Part shown: positions 1 to 7,659 of the stretch, piece after piece
Position numbering within the stretch: the first letter of the stretch is position 1
How the letters are laid out: each line of letters begins with the position of its first letter
Source: DASWIV01 sp036397475
GTDB lineage: Bacteria; JAJVIF01; JAPKYR01
Assembly: GCA_036397475.1 (NCBI GenBank)
Contig: DASWIV010000246.1
Span: forward strand, 1-10,548
Length of the DNA: 10,548 bases
Direction: 5' to 3'
Notes under the pieces: model-generated
Told to the model about the DNA's origin: nothing
What the model saw: only the letters and a program-made list of their open reading frames with translations
Database searches by the model: none
Program-made: the position numbers and the translations under genes

Positions 1-54
1 CGACACACATCATGTGGCGACACAGGATATAGTCTGATTTTTGAACAAAGGTGA
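1..54 (+). CDS. possible 3' end of an upstream gene (partial)
   Basis: Frame 1 is open from the first base to a TGA at 52-54 and would give a 17-residue C-terminus ending in SLIFEQR. The stop lies 5 nt before the ATG of the following lipoprotein, a spacing typical of translationally coupled operon genes. Seventeen codons are too few to judge coding potential or assign a family, so the frame may be open by chance. Confidence 0.25.
   Translation, partial: RHTSCGDTGYSLIFEQR
47..53 (+). promoter_or_regulatory. ribosome binding site deciding the lipoprotein start
   Basis: AAAGGTG lies 6 nt upstream of the ATG at 60. The alternative in-frame GTG at 51 falls inside this Shine-Dalgarno sequence and has no good site of its own, so the ATG at 60 is the better start. 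Confidence 0.6.
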
Positions 55-59
55 ATCTG

Positions 60-557
60 ATGAAATACAGGATTATTCTCGCCGGACTCGCGGCCATACT
101 TCTTTTCAGTGCTGGATGCAGGACTGGTAACTACCAGTACGACAAGGATATTTATGCCCGGATGCCTGATCTCCTTATGAACGATCCGGAATTACAGGGA
201 AAAATGTTTATTCACCAGGAAGGGGAAACTGTGGAGTTTGACGATAAGGGCCAACCTAAAATACCTGAAGGGCTTGCCGGATCACCTGCAGTCGCATTTG
301 ACCAGGGGGAGATGAGCTTATGGTTCGCGTACAAACTCGATCCCGGAGCGCGCAGGATGGCCGCATCCCGAGCGTTTGAGATCTTCCACGAGCAGTACAT
401 GAATAATCCGGATGTACGTAAATCCGATGGGACTTTCAAGAGGGAAAAGATATATTTCAGGGGTTATATAGATGATATTGAGCTTTATGTAATTGAATGG
501 ACACTCGGACGCGACGATCCGACCGTTCTGAATGACCGCGAAGGTAATTTCGTCTGA
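60..557 (+). CDS. small lipoprotein of unknown function
   Basis: I do not recognise a named family. The 165-residue product begins with a lipoprotein signal: Lys2/Arg4, a hydrophobic stretch (IILAGLAAILLF) and SAGC, so Cys20 is the likely lipidated residue. Ser at -3 is less common than Leu. Arg follows the Cys rather than Asp, which under the E. coli rule would not retain it in the inner membrane. The mature part is soluble and acidic, with one helical-looking segment (about residues 92-116) and a beta-rich C-terminus (YFRGYIDDIELYVIEWTLG). The ATG at 60 is preferred to the GTG at 51 because of its Shine-Dalgarno sequence. It is followed after 37 nt by two membrane phospho/sulfo-enzyme paralogues on the same strand, so it may be an envelope partner of them. 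That link rests on position only. Confidence 0.75.
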   Translation: MKYRIILAGLAAILLFSAGCRTGNYQYDKDIYARMPDLLMNDPELQGKMFIHQEGETVEFDDKGQPKIPEGLAGSPAVAFDQGEMSLWFAYKLDPGARRMAASRAFEIFHEQYMNNPDVRKSDGTFKREKIYFRGYIDDIELYVIEWTLGRDDPTVLNDREGNFV

Positions 558-594
558 ACGAATTATTCTGGGAGCGTTTCGTCAGGATCTCTGA

Positions 595-2841
595 ATGACC
601 GTCTCCGGTAAAATTGATAATCAAAAAACTCACGGCTTCCGGTACGCTCAGGAAGCCGCGGTTGTTTCAGGAGCTATTGTCGGTTTCTCCGATTCCTCTT
701 ACCTGTTCTCGAAATATCCCGATCTTGCAGGCGAGATCATACCTGCGCTCAGATTCGTAACGGCGTCGATATTATTCACATCCCTGATGATCCTGCCGTG
801 GGCCGCAGTGGTGTGGCTTATCACTTCGTCGCTAATCCGAAATGGAAAATTAACCGCCAGGGCAGCCATGACGTGGCTTTACACACTCGCCGGACTGCCG
901 CTCATTATAATATTCGCAAGGAGCCTGGCGTCGGGGGTATCCGGTGAGCAAGCGTCATCAGGAAGCATAAAGGGTATGTTCTTTTTTCTGAAATACCTGA
1001 TCTTCCTGGTGCCTGCTTCATATGGTTTTTCGTACTGGCTCGCGAATTTGAGAATTGAGACGGATTTTTCAGTATTGTCGTCAAGAATTAGCGCTGCTGC
1101 ATCCAGCGTATGCTTCTTCCTCATCCTGACTCCTTACTTCCAATACAATCTGGTGCAGTCGAACGCAAGTACACAGGCGAGTATTACATCCGGAATAGAG
1201 ATAATACTTACCACAGCAGGAATTTTTATCCTCGCCGCGATTATCTTCGCTTTTGTCATGAAAATTTCGTTTATCCTCTCGAAAGTGGGAAAGGGCTTGG
1301 GGCTCGCAATTATATGGATAGTGATGTTGCTGATCCCGTTTGCGTCCGCCTTATTCGGACAGAGATTAAATTTTAACCCATCCACCAACAAGCCTGCGCT
1401 ATCCGGAAACCCATCGAACGTTATTCTCATATCCCTGGACACAGTTCGCTATGACGATCTTGGATTCAACGGCAGTGAGATTGTAGAGACACCGACGCTC
1501 GATAAACTTTCGACCGGATCGCTCATTTTCGATAACGCGGTGACGCCCATGCCGGTCACCGGTCCGGCTCACATGAGTATGCTCACAGGCCTGGAACCAT
1601 ACAACGATTCCGGCCACGGGGTTAAGTCCAACGGAATTCCATTATCATCAAACGTCAAAACACTTGCTGAGGTTTTGTCCGACCACGGTTATCGTACAGG
1701 CGCGATCGCCGGGTCCTTCATTTTATCAGGGAAAGCGTCGGGACTTGACCAGGGATTCGATTTTTATCATGACGTATTCAATACGGGGTTCAGGGCAAAA
1801 TTCATACCCGATGAAATATGGCTGATAAACGCGGGGAAGTTCATCAGGAAATTCCTTCCGGCAGCGACAAATATAGATCATTCGCGGGTGAAGACAGCGG
1901 AGGATGTGTCTAATCAGGCAATACATTGGCTGGATGCAAACGGAGACTCCCCGTTTTTCCTGTTTGTACATTATTATGACGCCCATTACCATTACACTCC
2001 GCCAGAACCGTACGACACGATGTACATGCCTTACTATAACGGACAGTACAAATCGCAGTCGGCCATCTGGGCTGACCTGATGAAAGAGATAGACAATTTT
2101 ACAGACGATGATTTTGAGTGGTTCAGGTCGGAGTACAGGGGCGAAATTTCCTATGTCGATTCACAGATCAGAAAAATTGTCGACTGGGGAGACCGTAATC
2201 AGATATGGGAAGACACGATGATAATTGTCGTGAGCGATCACGGGGAAAGTTTCGAAGACAATTATTATTTCAACCACACCGACAGGGTCTATGAGCAGCT
2301 CATACATATCCCGATGCTTGTAAGCGACAATGAAATCCGTACATCCGGACGGGCAGGGGAGCGAATCGATTCACTGGTTGGTGTAAGTGACATCTTTTAC
2401 ACAATTCTAAGTTACCTGGATGTTGAAGCGCCGTACGATGTCGCGGAGATGCATGCTGAGACGACAGGCGCGAATATATTTTGGAACCACGACCTCAGGT
2501 CGGCAGGCAGAGAAAATAGCTGGGATTATGTAGCGTCGCAGTCATATGCCTATCCGGTTGAAAATGCGAATTCTGACGCTCGTGAATTCTCGTTCAGAAG
2601 CACTGACTGGAAACTAGTGTACTCACCAGGTGAATCTCCCCCTTTCCGGTTTTACGATCTGAAAGTCGATCCTCATGAAGAAAATAATATCTATGATGCA
2701 ATGGACTGGGATGAATTTTATCCATCGCTGCCTGCAAGGCTCGCTGGATGGGCGTCGACCCAGGGAGTCAGCGATATCGGCTCGTTGTCACCATCGATGA
2801 TAGAAGAACTGGACGCATTAGGTTATATTAATCCCGACTGA
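595..2841 (+). CDS. membrane-anchored sulfatase-like (alkaline phosphatase superfamily) enzyme, copy 1
   Basis: The 748-residue protein has two parts. Residues 20-255 contain about seven hydrophobic segments (near 21-39, 52-80, 93-112, 128-150, 168-184, 201-228, 235-254), which would put the C-terminal domain outside the cytoplasm if the N-terminus is inside. Residues 275-700 form a sulfatase-fold (PF00884-type) domain: metal-binding Asp282 in SLDTVRYDD, T-G-P-A-H at 322-326 followed by MSMLTG, HYYDAH at 459-464, and SDHGES with Asp548/His549. The nucleophile position holds Thr322, not the Cys/Ser converted to formylglycine, so classical sulfatase chemistry is unlikely. A Thr nucleophile is known from phosphoethanolamine and phosphoglycerol transferases of this superfamily. 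The C-terminus has the LDALGYI motif frequent in such proteins. AGGAT at 584-588 is a modest ribosome site. A paralogue follows after 3 nt. The substrate is unknown. Confidence 0.88.
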   Translation: MTVSGKIDNQKTHGFRYAQEAAVVSGAIVGFSDSSYLFSKYPDLAGEIIPALRFVTASILFTSLMILPWAAVVWLITSSLIRNGKLTARAAMTWLYTLAGLPLIIIFARSLASGVSGEQASSGSIKGMFFFLKYLIFLVPASYGFSYWLANLRIETDFSVLSSRISAAASSVCFFLILTPYFQYNLVQSNASTQASITSGIEIILTTAGIFILAAIIFAFVMKISFILSKVGKGLGLAIIWIVMLLIPFASALFGQRLNFNPSTNKPALSGNPSNVILISLDTVRYDDLGFNGSEIVETPTLDKLSTGSLIFDNAVTPMPVTGPAHMSMLTGLEPYNDSGHGVKSNGIPLSSNVKTLAEVLSDHGYRTGAIAGSFILSGKASGLDQGFDFYHDVFNTGFRAKFIPDEIWLINAGKFIRKFLPAATNIDHSRVKTAEDVSNQAIHWLDANGDSPFFLFVHYYDAHYHYTPPEPYDTMYMPYYNGQYKSQSAIWADLMKEIDNFTDDDFEWFRSEYRGEISYVDSQIRKIVDWGDRNQIWEDTMIIVVSDHGESFEDNYYFNHTDRVYEQLIHIPMLVSDNEIRTSGRAGERIDSLVGVSDIFYTILSYLDVEAPYDVAEMHAETTGANIFWNHDLRSAGRENSWDYVASQSYAYPVENANSDAREFSFRSTDWKLVYSPGESPPFRFYDLKVDPHEENNIYDAMDWDEFYPSLPARLAGWASTQGVSDIGSLSPSMIEELDALGYINPD

Positions 2842-2844
2842 CAG

Positions 2845-5037
2845 ATGGACCAGACAGAAAACGGAAAATCCTCATCGAATTATAACTTCAGGCACCTGGT
2901 TGAAATATCGCTGCTTGTTGGAGCGGTCGGGGCGATAGCGGATGTCTCCTATCTTTCGGCGCAGAATTCGGATCTTGCACTCGATGTGATGATGTCGATG
3001 CGGTTCATGTTTACCGCGACGTTGATGAACGCAATTGCGCTCTTCGCCTGCCTCATCCCTGTTTATCTTATACTAGGACTGATTGGAAAAATCACTGGCA
3101 TCCGGAAACCCACCTTACTGAAATGGCTTTACTTTTTTGCACTGCTGCCAGTCGGACTTATCCTGATCAGATCGCTCGCGATGAGTGTCGCCAGCAGAAA
3201 TTTACTCGTTCCGGAGCTCAAAACCTATTATTACTTTCTGAAATACCTGATAGTGCTCCTTCCCGTAACCTGGGGAATTTCAAGCTGGCTTGCGATCGCC
3301 AGGACTTCCCGGAATATATTTCTTATATGGAACCATCTGACAGCCCTGTCTGTTGCATCGCTTACATTTTTTCTTCTGACACCTTACTGGCAGGCGATGC
3401 TGAGCTCTGACGCCAACCGGCCCGAGATTTTGATCGCGACAATTCTTCCTGCAATTATCGCCCTGATCCTGTTTATATTACTCAAAGCGGCTGTTCCGGT
3501 GCTGGCGTCGATCGGAAAAGGGCTTCCAGTACTCATCCTGTGGGGATTGATCCTGTTCGTTCCATTTATTATGCCTGTGATCACCGGATTATCCTACGCT
3601 GGAACAAGGCCATCGGGGAATGAATTATCGGGGAAGGCATCCAATGTCATCCTCGTTTCATTCGACACAACACGTTATGACTCGATCGGTTATTTAGGTA
3701 ATGAGGATTTAAAAACTCCATCAATCGATGAGATCGCATCGGAAAGTGTGATTTTCACCAACGCGATCACACCTATGCCGGTGACAGGTCCGTCGCATAC
3801 CTCCATGCTGACCGGATTGCAGCTCGATACGAACAAGGGGCATGGCGTTCGCTCAAACGGACTTCCCCTTTCGGAGGATATTCCCACTCTTGCTGAGCAA
3901 CTTGACCTGGCAGGTTACAACACTGCGGCAATATTAGGGGGATCGCCACTTTCGAGGGCAGCGTCGGGACTTCAGCGCGGCTTCCATTATTACCACGATA
4001 CTTTCGACGACAGCATCCGGGCGAAAATATTCAAGGACTATGTCTGGTCGTTAACCATAAGCAGGATACTCAGGCGTGCATTTTTATCGTTCAAATTAGA
4101 CATTTTCTGGGTGAGCAAACGGGCGGACCAGGTCACGGACCAGGCAATTAACTGGCTGAATGGAAATAGGTCAGATCCATTCTTCCTGTTCGTTCATTAC
4201 TACGATGCGCACGATCCGTACGATCCTCCATATCCCTGGGACGCACTTTACAACACACCAGGATATGTACCGGAAGATGAATACAGGAATATCGACCTGT
4301 ATCATGGAGAGGTCAGTTTCATTGATAATGAATTCGGACGTCTGATGAGATGGTGCGAATCGAATGCACTTATGGACAACACCCTGAGTATACTGGTCGC
4401 CGACCACGGGGAAAGTTTCGAGCATGATTATTACGGGCATGTGCGCAGAGTTTACGATTCGCTGGTTCATGTTCCAATAATTATCCACGATCCGGAATTG
4501 ATCGAAAATGGAATTTCGAATGAAAGATTCGATCCTCTGGTGAATGTCAGCGATATTGCATATACCGTGCTAGATTTTCTGGATGTTGAGAGCGAATTCG
4601 ATTCCGTGGAAATGCACGACGGTGTCCTGGGGGCGAATCCGGACGGGGAATTCAGCCTGATACGGATCGCGGAGGAATTGCATGCCGGCGAAGAGATCGA
4701 ACCCGGATGGATATTTATTCTCTCTCAATCGGACCCGGCGTCAGCGGATTCAGGCGACGGGATGGGGCAATTCTTCAGCCTCAGGTTTCTTGATGCGAAA
4801 TTTATCTACGGTCCCGACGCCGAACCGGATCTTCCGCAATTCCAGTATTTCGACCTGATTAACGATCCGGGAGAAATTCATAACCTGTTCTCATCAACAG
4901 ACTGGACCGGAACAGGTTATGAACACGTTCCCGACATCTTAAAGAGCTGGGCAGAATCACAGGAAACCATTGATTTAAGCCAGATGGACGAAAATACTCA
5001 CGAGGCGTTGAAAGCTCTCGGCTACATCAATGAGTAA
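2845..5037 (+). CDS. membrane-anchored sulfatase-like (alkaline phosphatase superfamily) enzyme, copy 2
   Basis: This 730-residue paralogue of the preceding protein has the same plan: about seven membrane segments (near 20-39, 54-81, 93-112, 128-150, 166-185, 195-221, 227-250), then a sulfatase-fold domain. Key residues are Asp274 (SFDTTRYDS), Thr314 in T-G-P-S-H (314-318), HYYDAHDPYDPP (451 onward), Asp520/His521 in ADHGES, and His532. The match to copy 1 is strong through the catalytic core (ITPMPVTGP, GHGVRSNGLPLS, YHD) and at the end (KALGYIN), but weaker in the membrane part, which suggests an old tandem duplication. The start lies 3 nt after the preceding stop with no clear Shine-Dalgarno sequence, so translation is probably coupled. 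Copy 2 lacks an insert present in copy 1 around residues 480-505, close to the active-site His/Asp region, which could alter substrate choice. No terminator is visible after the stop. Confidence 0.88.
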   Translation: MDQTENGKSSSNYNFRHLVEISLLVGAVGAIADVSYLSAQNSDLALDVMMSMRFMFTATLMNAIALFACLIPVYLILGLIGKITGIRKPTLLKWLYFFALLPVGLILIRSLAMSVASRNLLVPELKTYYYFLKYLIVLLPVTWGISSWLAIARTSRNIFLIWNHLTALSVASLTFFLLTPYWQAMLSSDANRPEILIATILPAIIALILFILLKAAVPVLASIGKGLPVLILWGLILFVPFIMPVITGLSYAGTRPSGNELSGKASNVILVSFDTTRYDSIGYLGNEDLKTPSIDEIASESVIFTNAITPMPVTGPSHTSMLTGLQLDTNKGHGVRSNGLPLSEDIPTLAEQLDLAGYNTAAILGGSPLSRAASGLQRGFHYYHDTFDDSIRAKIFKDYVWSLTISRILRRAFLSFKLDIFWVSKRADQVTDQAINWLNGNRSDPFFLFVHYYDAHDPYDPPYPWDALYNTPGYVPEDEYRNIDLYHGEVSFIDNEFGRLMRWCESNALMDNTLSILVADHGESFEHDYYGHVRRVYDSLVHVPIIIHDPELIENGISNERFDPLVNVSDIAYTVLDFLDVESEFDSVEMHDGVLGANPDGEFSLIRIAEELHAGEEIEPGWIFILSQSDPASADSGDGMGQFFSLRFLDAKFIYGPDAEPDLPQFQYFDLINDPGEIHNLFSSTDWTGTGYEHVPDILKSWAESQETIDLSQMDENTHEALKALGYINE

Positions 5038-5046
5038 CACCCATTT

Positions 5047-5073
5047 TTGAAATTTAGACTTTCCTGTTACAAT
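5047..5073 (+). promoter_or_regulatory. candidate promoter giving a leaderless amrS transcript
   Basis: TTGAAA (5047-5052) and TACAAT (5068-5073) are separated by 15 nt, which is shorter than the optimum of 17. The -10 box ends 6 nt before the ATG at 5080, so transcription would start at or next to the start codon. No Shine-Dalgarno sequence lies between them, which fits a leaderless mRNA. This is a prediction from motif matches only. Confidence 0.4.
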
Positions 5074-5079
5074 TAAAGT

Positions 5080-6126
5080 ATGACACTTGCTGAATACACC
5101 ATTCCGGCACGTTATTTTGAAGAGCACCCATCGGGAAAGATCAGGTGCACACTATGCCCGCTACTGTGCCTGATCGGGGAGGGGAAGGACGGGGTATGCG
5201 GGACACGTAGAGTGAGAAATGGAGTGCTTGAGGCGATCAACTGGGGAATGGTGTCATCGGCTGTTGTGGATCCTATCGAGAAAAAGCCGCTATATCACTT
5301 TTATCCGACATCGGGAGTGTTATCTTTTGGAGGGCTTGGATGCAACCAGGCGTGCCTGCACTGCCAGAACTCGTCTATTTCCACACCGAAAATTACAAAT
5401 GAGAATGTGATACCCGGACAATCATGGTCGCCTGACAAAATTGTCAACGCGGCACTGAAAAATCATGCCGATGGAATCGCGTTCACATATAACGAACCCA
5501 CTATCTGGCTGGAGTGGGCTCTCGAATGCTGTAAATTAGCCAAGGAAAACGGGCTGTACACAGTATTTGTCACAAACGCTTATATTGAGCAGCAGCCGCT
5601 CGACGATATCGCGCCATACCTCGATGGCTACGCCGCAGATTTAAAGGGCTGGGGACAGAAATTTTTCACGAAATTCGCACGTGCTCCAAAATGGGAGAAA
5701 ATTCCGGAAGCGATCAGCAGGGCTAAAAATGTCCATGGAATGCATGTCGAGGTTACGACAAATGTCGTTCCTGGATTCAATGACGACGATGAGACGTACA
5801 ATGAAATCTCCGACTGGATATTGTCGGAACTTGGCGAATTGACTGTCTGGCATATCTCCAGATTTTACCCTCAGCATAAGCTTGCCCATCTGGAGCCGAC
5901 TCCTATAGATAATATGGTTCACGGACGTGAAATTGGCATAAGGAAAGGATTGAAGTATGTGTACCTCGGAAATGTCCACGGCATGGAAAATGTTGAAGAC
6001 ACACATTGTCCGGAATGCGCACGGGTACTGATAACCAGGCGTGGATACAACACCCGGATAGTCGGACTCGATGGCGATAAATGTGCCGGTTGTGGAGTCT
6101 CTACGGGAATAATTGTCAAAAAATAA
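5080..6126 (+). CDS. amrS: AmmeMemoRadiSam system radical SAM enzyme
   Basis: The 348-residue protein is a full-length AmrS-type radical SAM enzyme. The N-terminal module has Cys23, Cys26, Cys30 and Cys40 (CTLCPLLC...GVCGTR), a typical metal-binding lead-in of this and pyruvate-formate-lyase-activase-like families. The radical SAM cluster motif C-x3-C-x2-C is at Cys88, Cys92 and Cys95 (GCNQACLHCQN), and GIAFTYNEPTIW follows near 135, another hallmark. The C-terminus carries a second cysteine pair set (Cys310, Cys313, Cys335, Cys338) resembling a zinc knuckle. In many genomes AmrS is accompanied by Memo-like and AMMECR1-like proteins, but neither is present on either side here. The gene lies between an envelope operon and the rpsF operon and appears to have its own promoter. 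I am confident of the family but do not assign a reaction. Confidence 0.9.
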   Translation: MTLAEYTIPARYFEEHPSGKIRCTLCPLLCLIGEGKDGVCGTRRVRNGVLEAINWGMVSSAVVDPIEKKPLYHFYPTSGVLSFGGLGCNQACLHCQNSSISTPKITNENVIPGQSWSPDKIVNAALKNHADGIAFTYNEPTIWLEWALECCKLAKENGLYTVFVTNAYIEQQPLDDIAPYLDGYAADLKGWGQKFFTKFARAPKWEKIPEAISRAKNVHGMHVEVTTNVVPGFNDDDETYNEISDWILSELGELTVWHISRFYPQHKLAHLEPTPIDNMVHGREIGIRKGLKYVYLGNVHGMENVEDTHCPECARVLITRRGYNTRIVGLDGDKCAGCGVSTGIIVKK

Positions 6127-6180
6127 CTGTCCTCAGGTTTACATTTCCGATTATTTTGCATATCATGTGCCGTTGCCTTT

Positions 6181-6198
6181 CACCCGACCTGTAGGGTG
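6181..6198 (+). other. hairpin upstream of the rpsF promoter
   Basis: CACCC (6181-6185) pairs with GGGTG (6194-6198) around an 8-nt loop. Flanking CGTTGCC and GGT-TG-AACG could extend the stem after an internal loop. No T-run follows, so it is not a convincing intrinsic terminator for amrS. It lies before the likely rpsF promoter, so it would not be in the main rpsF leader. Confidence 0.35.
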
Positions 6199-6204
6199 GG
6201 ATGG

Positions 6205-6233
6205 TTGAACGCAAAATCATTTTTTGCTATCAT
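6205..6233 (+). promoter_or_regulatory. sigma70-type promoter of the rpsF-ssb-rpsR-rplI operon
   Basis: TTGAAC (6205-6210) and TATCAT (6228-6233) are separated by exactly 17 nt. The predicted start near 6240 gives a 5' leader of about 25 nt, with GGAGG (6255-6259) 6 nt before the GTG start of rpsF. No other good promoter is visible between the four genes. Confidence 0.65.
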
Positions 6234-6265
6234 CGCTCTTTTGAGTTTTTACGCGGAGGCGTAGC

Positions 6266-6595
6266 GTGCAAAGTTACGACGTTATTTATGTGCTCAAACC
6301 GGACCTCACGGACCAGGATGTTGGCACAATACGGAACGAATACACCGGTGCCATCACTGATTACAGTGGTGAGGTTACCAATGAGCATCAGTGGGGAAAG
6401 CGGCAGCTTGCGTTCGAAGTAAAGGATTACACGGAAGGTGTATATACTTTTGTGGAATGCAAGCTTCCACCGGAAGCTTCGATCCAGTTGAAAAACAAGC
6501 TTAGAATAGATGAACGTGTAATAAGATTCATCATCACGAGGGCTGATACGGTAAGGAAACGCGTGTATAAAGTAAAGGAGAAAGCAACGCAGTAG
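6266..6595 (+). CDS. rpsF: 30S ribosomal protein bS6
   Basis: The 109-residue product has the length and layout of bS6: MQSYDVIYVLKPDL at the N-terminus, WGKRQLAFEVKDYTEGVYTFVECKL in the centre and RIDERVIRFIITRAD as the last beta strand. bS6 binds bS18 in the central domain of 16S rRNA on the platform of the small subunit. The GTG start is chosen because GGAGG ends 6 nt upstream and the family N-terminus begins there. It is the first gene of the standard rpsF-ssb-rpsR-rplI order and lies directly behind a good promoter. The short basic tail (KRVYKVKEKATQ) replaces the acidic tail seen in some bS6 proteins, such as that of E. coli. Confidence 0.97.
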   Translation: MQSYDVIYVLKPDLTDQDVGTIRNEYTGAITDYSGEVTNEHQWGKRQLAFEVKDYTEGVYTFVECKLPPEASIQLKNKLRIDERVIRFIITRADTVRKRVYKVKEKATQ

Positions 6596-6647
6596 AACCA
6601 ATCAATGGCAGGCTGTGGTGTAAGAAATTACACAGGTTGGTGAACTA

Positions 6648-7262
6648 ATGAATAGAGTAGTACTGGTTGGACGATTGGAAAACACCCCCGATCTCAGGCA
6701 CACATCGACAGGAATCCCGGTAGCGAACTTTTCTCTCTCAGTACGCAGAAGCATCCCGAATGGGCAGGGTCGCTATGAGCGGGATATTTTTCGGGTGGTT
6801 ACGTGGCGGAAACTCGCCGAGACGTGCTGCCGGTTTTTAGAGAGGGGACGAATGATCGCGGTCGATGGAAAGCTTCAGAACAGGATTATGCAGGGCCAGG
6901 TAGGCGACAGGCGGGTAGTTGTCGAGGTTCACGCGGACGATGTGCGTTTTCTTGAAGGCGCCCGTCCAAGAAGCGATTCAGACTCAAGCTACGATTCCGA
7001 TTCGGATTATGAAACCGATTCGGACGAGGCGATGGATGAAGACCGGGAAATGGAAGAGGCAGGAGTTACAGTCTCGGAAGCTAAAGATTATTCTTACAAA
7101 AAGCCATCTGACAACTCACACGAGACCAAAAGATCAGACAATGGAGAGTTGTCAGAGGACAATTCAACTTATTTGAACGATTCCAGCATATCGGCGGACG
7201 AGTCGAAAGACGACTGGCTGAACGAAGAAGACGCCGGAACTCCGATCGACCTGGAATCATAA
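6648..7262 (+). CDS. ssb: single-stranded DNA-binding protein with long acidic tail
   Basis: Residues 1-104 form the SSB OB-fold: MNRVVLVGRLENTPDLRHTSTG, the RVVTWRKLAETCCRFLERG segment, and VVEVHADDVRFLEG at the end of the fold. SSB coats single-stranded DNA and recruits repair and replication enzymes through its C-terminus. The tail (105-204) is unusual. It starts with a Ser/Asp-rich repeat-like stretch (about 108-126, SDSDSSYDSD type) and continues with acidic, Ser- and Asn-rich sequence. It ends in GTPIDLES rather than the usual DDDIPF-like tip, and no neighbouring frame restores such a tip. GGTGA (6639-6643) is the likely ribosome site 4 nt before ATG. The location between rpsF and rpsR is the standard one. 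At 204 residues it is longer than the E. coli protein because of the tail. Confidence 0.95.
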   Translation: MNRVVLVGRLENTPDLRHTSTGIPVANFSLSVRRSIPNGQGRYERDIFRVVTWRKLAETCCRFLERGRMIAVDGKLQNRIMQGQVGDRRVVVEVHADDVRFLEGARPRSDSDSSYDSDSDYETDSDEAMDEDREMEEAGVTVSEAKDYSYKKPSDNSHETKRSDNGELSEDNSTYLNDSSISADESKDDWLNEEDAGTPIDLES

Positions 7263-7290
7263 ATTACTCTTATCGAGGAGACATAAGACC

Positions 7291-7566
7291 ATGGGAAGAA
7301 GACATTCAGGATCCCGCTCCTCCGGACCAAGAGGCGGTAAGAAAAGAGCTTTTCGGCCACGAAGGCGTAAAGTATGCTATTTCTGCGCCAATCCGGAAAT
7401 TCTAATCGATTATAAAAACATCGATCTGATGCGCAGGTTCATTTCCGACAGGGGAAAGATCCAGCCACGTCGCCGCAGCGGGACATGTCCGCGCCACCAG
7501 CGCGATATCGCAAGGCATATCAAGAAGGCGAGAGAGATCGCCATTATCCCGTACACCATCGATTAA
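7291..7566 (+). CDS. rpsR: 30S ribosomal protein bS18, zinc-binding (C+) form
   Basis: The 91-residue product has a basic N-terminal arm rich in Arg, Ser and Gly, then KVCYFCANP and the bS18 core (LIDYKNIDLMRRFISDRGKIQPRR, and HQRDIARHIKKAREIAIIPY). Cys29, Cys32, Cys66 and His69 form a CxxC...CxxH set expected to bind zinc, so this is the C+ version. bS18 forms a heterodimer with bS6 in the small-subunit platform, matching its co-transcription with rpsF. GAGGAGA (7275-7281) is a strong ribosome binding site 9 nt before the ATG. The gap to ssb is 28 nt. Confidence 0.97.
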   Translation: MGRRHSGSRSSGPRGGKKRAFRPRRRKVCYFCANPEILIDYKNIDLMRRFISDRGKIQPRRRSGTCPRHQRDIARHIKKAREIAIIPYTID

Positions 7567-7591
7567 CCGTAATCGGGTGTTCCTTATTCCC

Positions 7592-7637
7592 CCGGCAAAT
7601 TGCGCCTGCTGCTAAGGTAATGGTGGATATCTGCCGG
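7592..7637 (+). repeat. inverted repeat in the rpsR-rplI gap
   Basis: CCGGCA (7592-7597) and TGCCGG (7632-7637) are perfect inverted copies flanking a 34-nt spacer and end 9 nt before the rplI Shine-Dalgarno sequence. Pairing could present or hide the rplI start region. The long loop makes this weak evidence on its own. Confidence 0.3.
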
Positions 7638-7659
7638 ATGGATCTTACGGAGGATTATT

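Noticed and set aside
6..16. Palindrome CACATCATGTG near the left edge
   Set aside because: It is short, single-copy and within a possible upstream coding frame, so no operator or terminator can be claimed.
1555..1580. Formylglycine sulfatase active site in the first paralogue
   Set aside because: The position equivalent to Cys/Ser is Thr and the following Arg is His, so formylglycine formation is not expected.
6170..6210. Possible S6:S18-binding autoregulatory leader for rpsF
   Set aside because: The hairpin lies upstream of the good promoter at 6205-6233, so it would be absent from the main transcript, and the match to the known motif could not be established.
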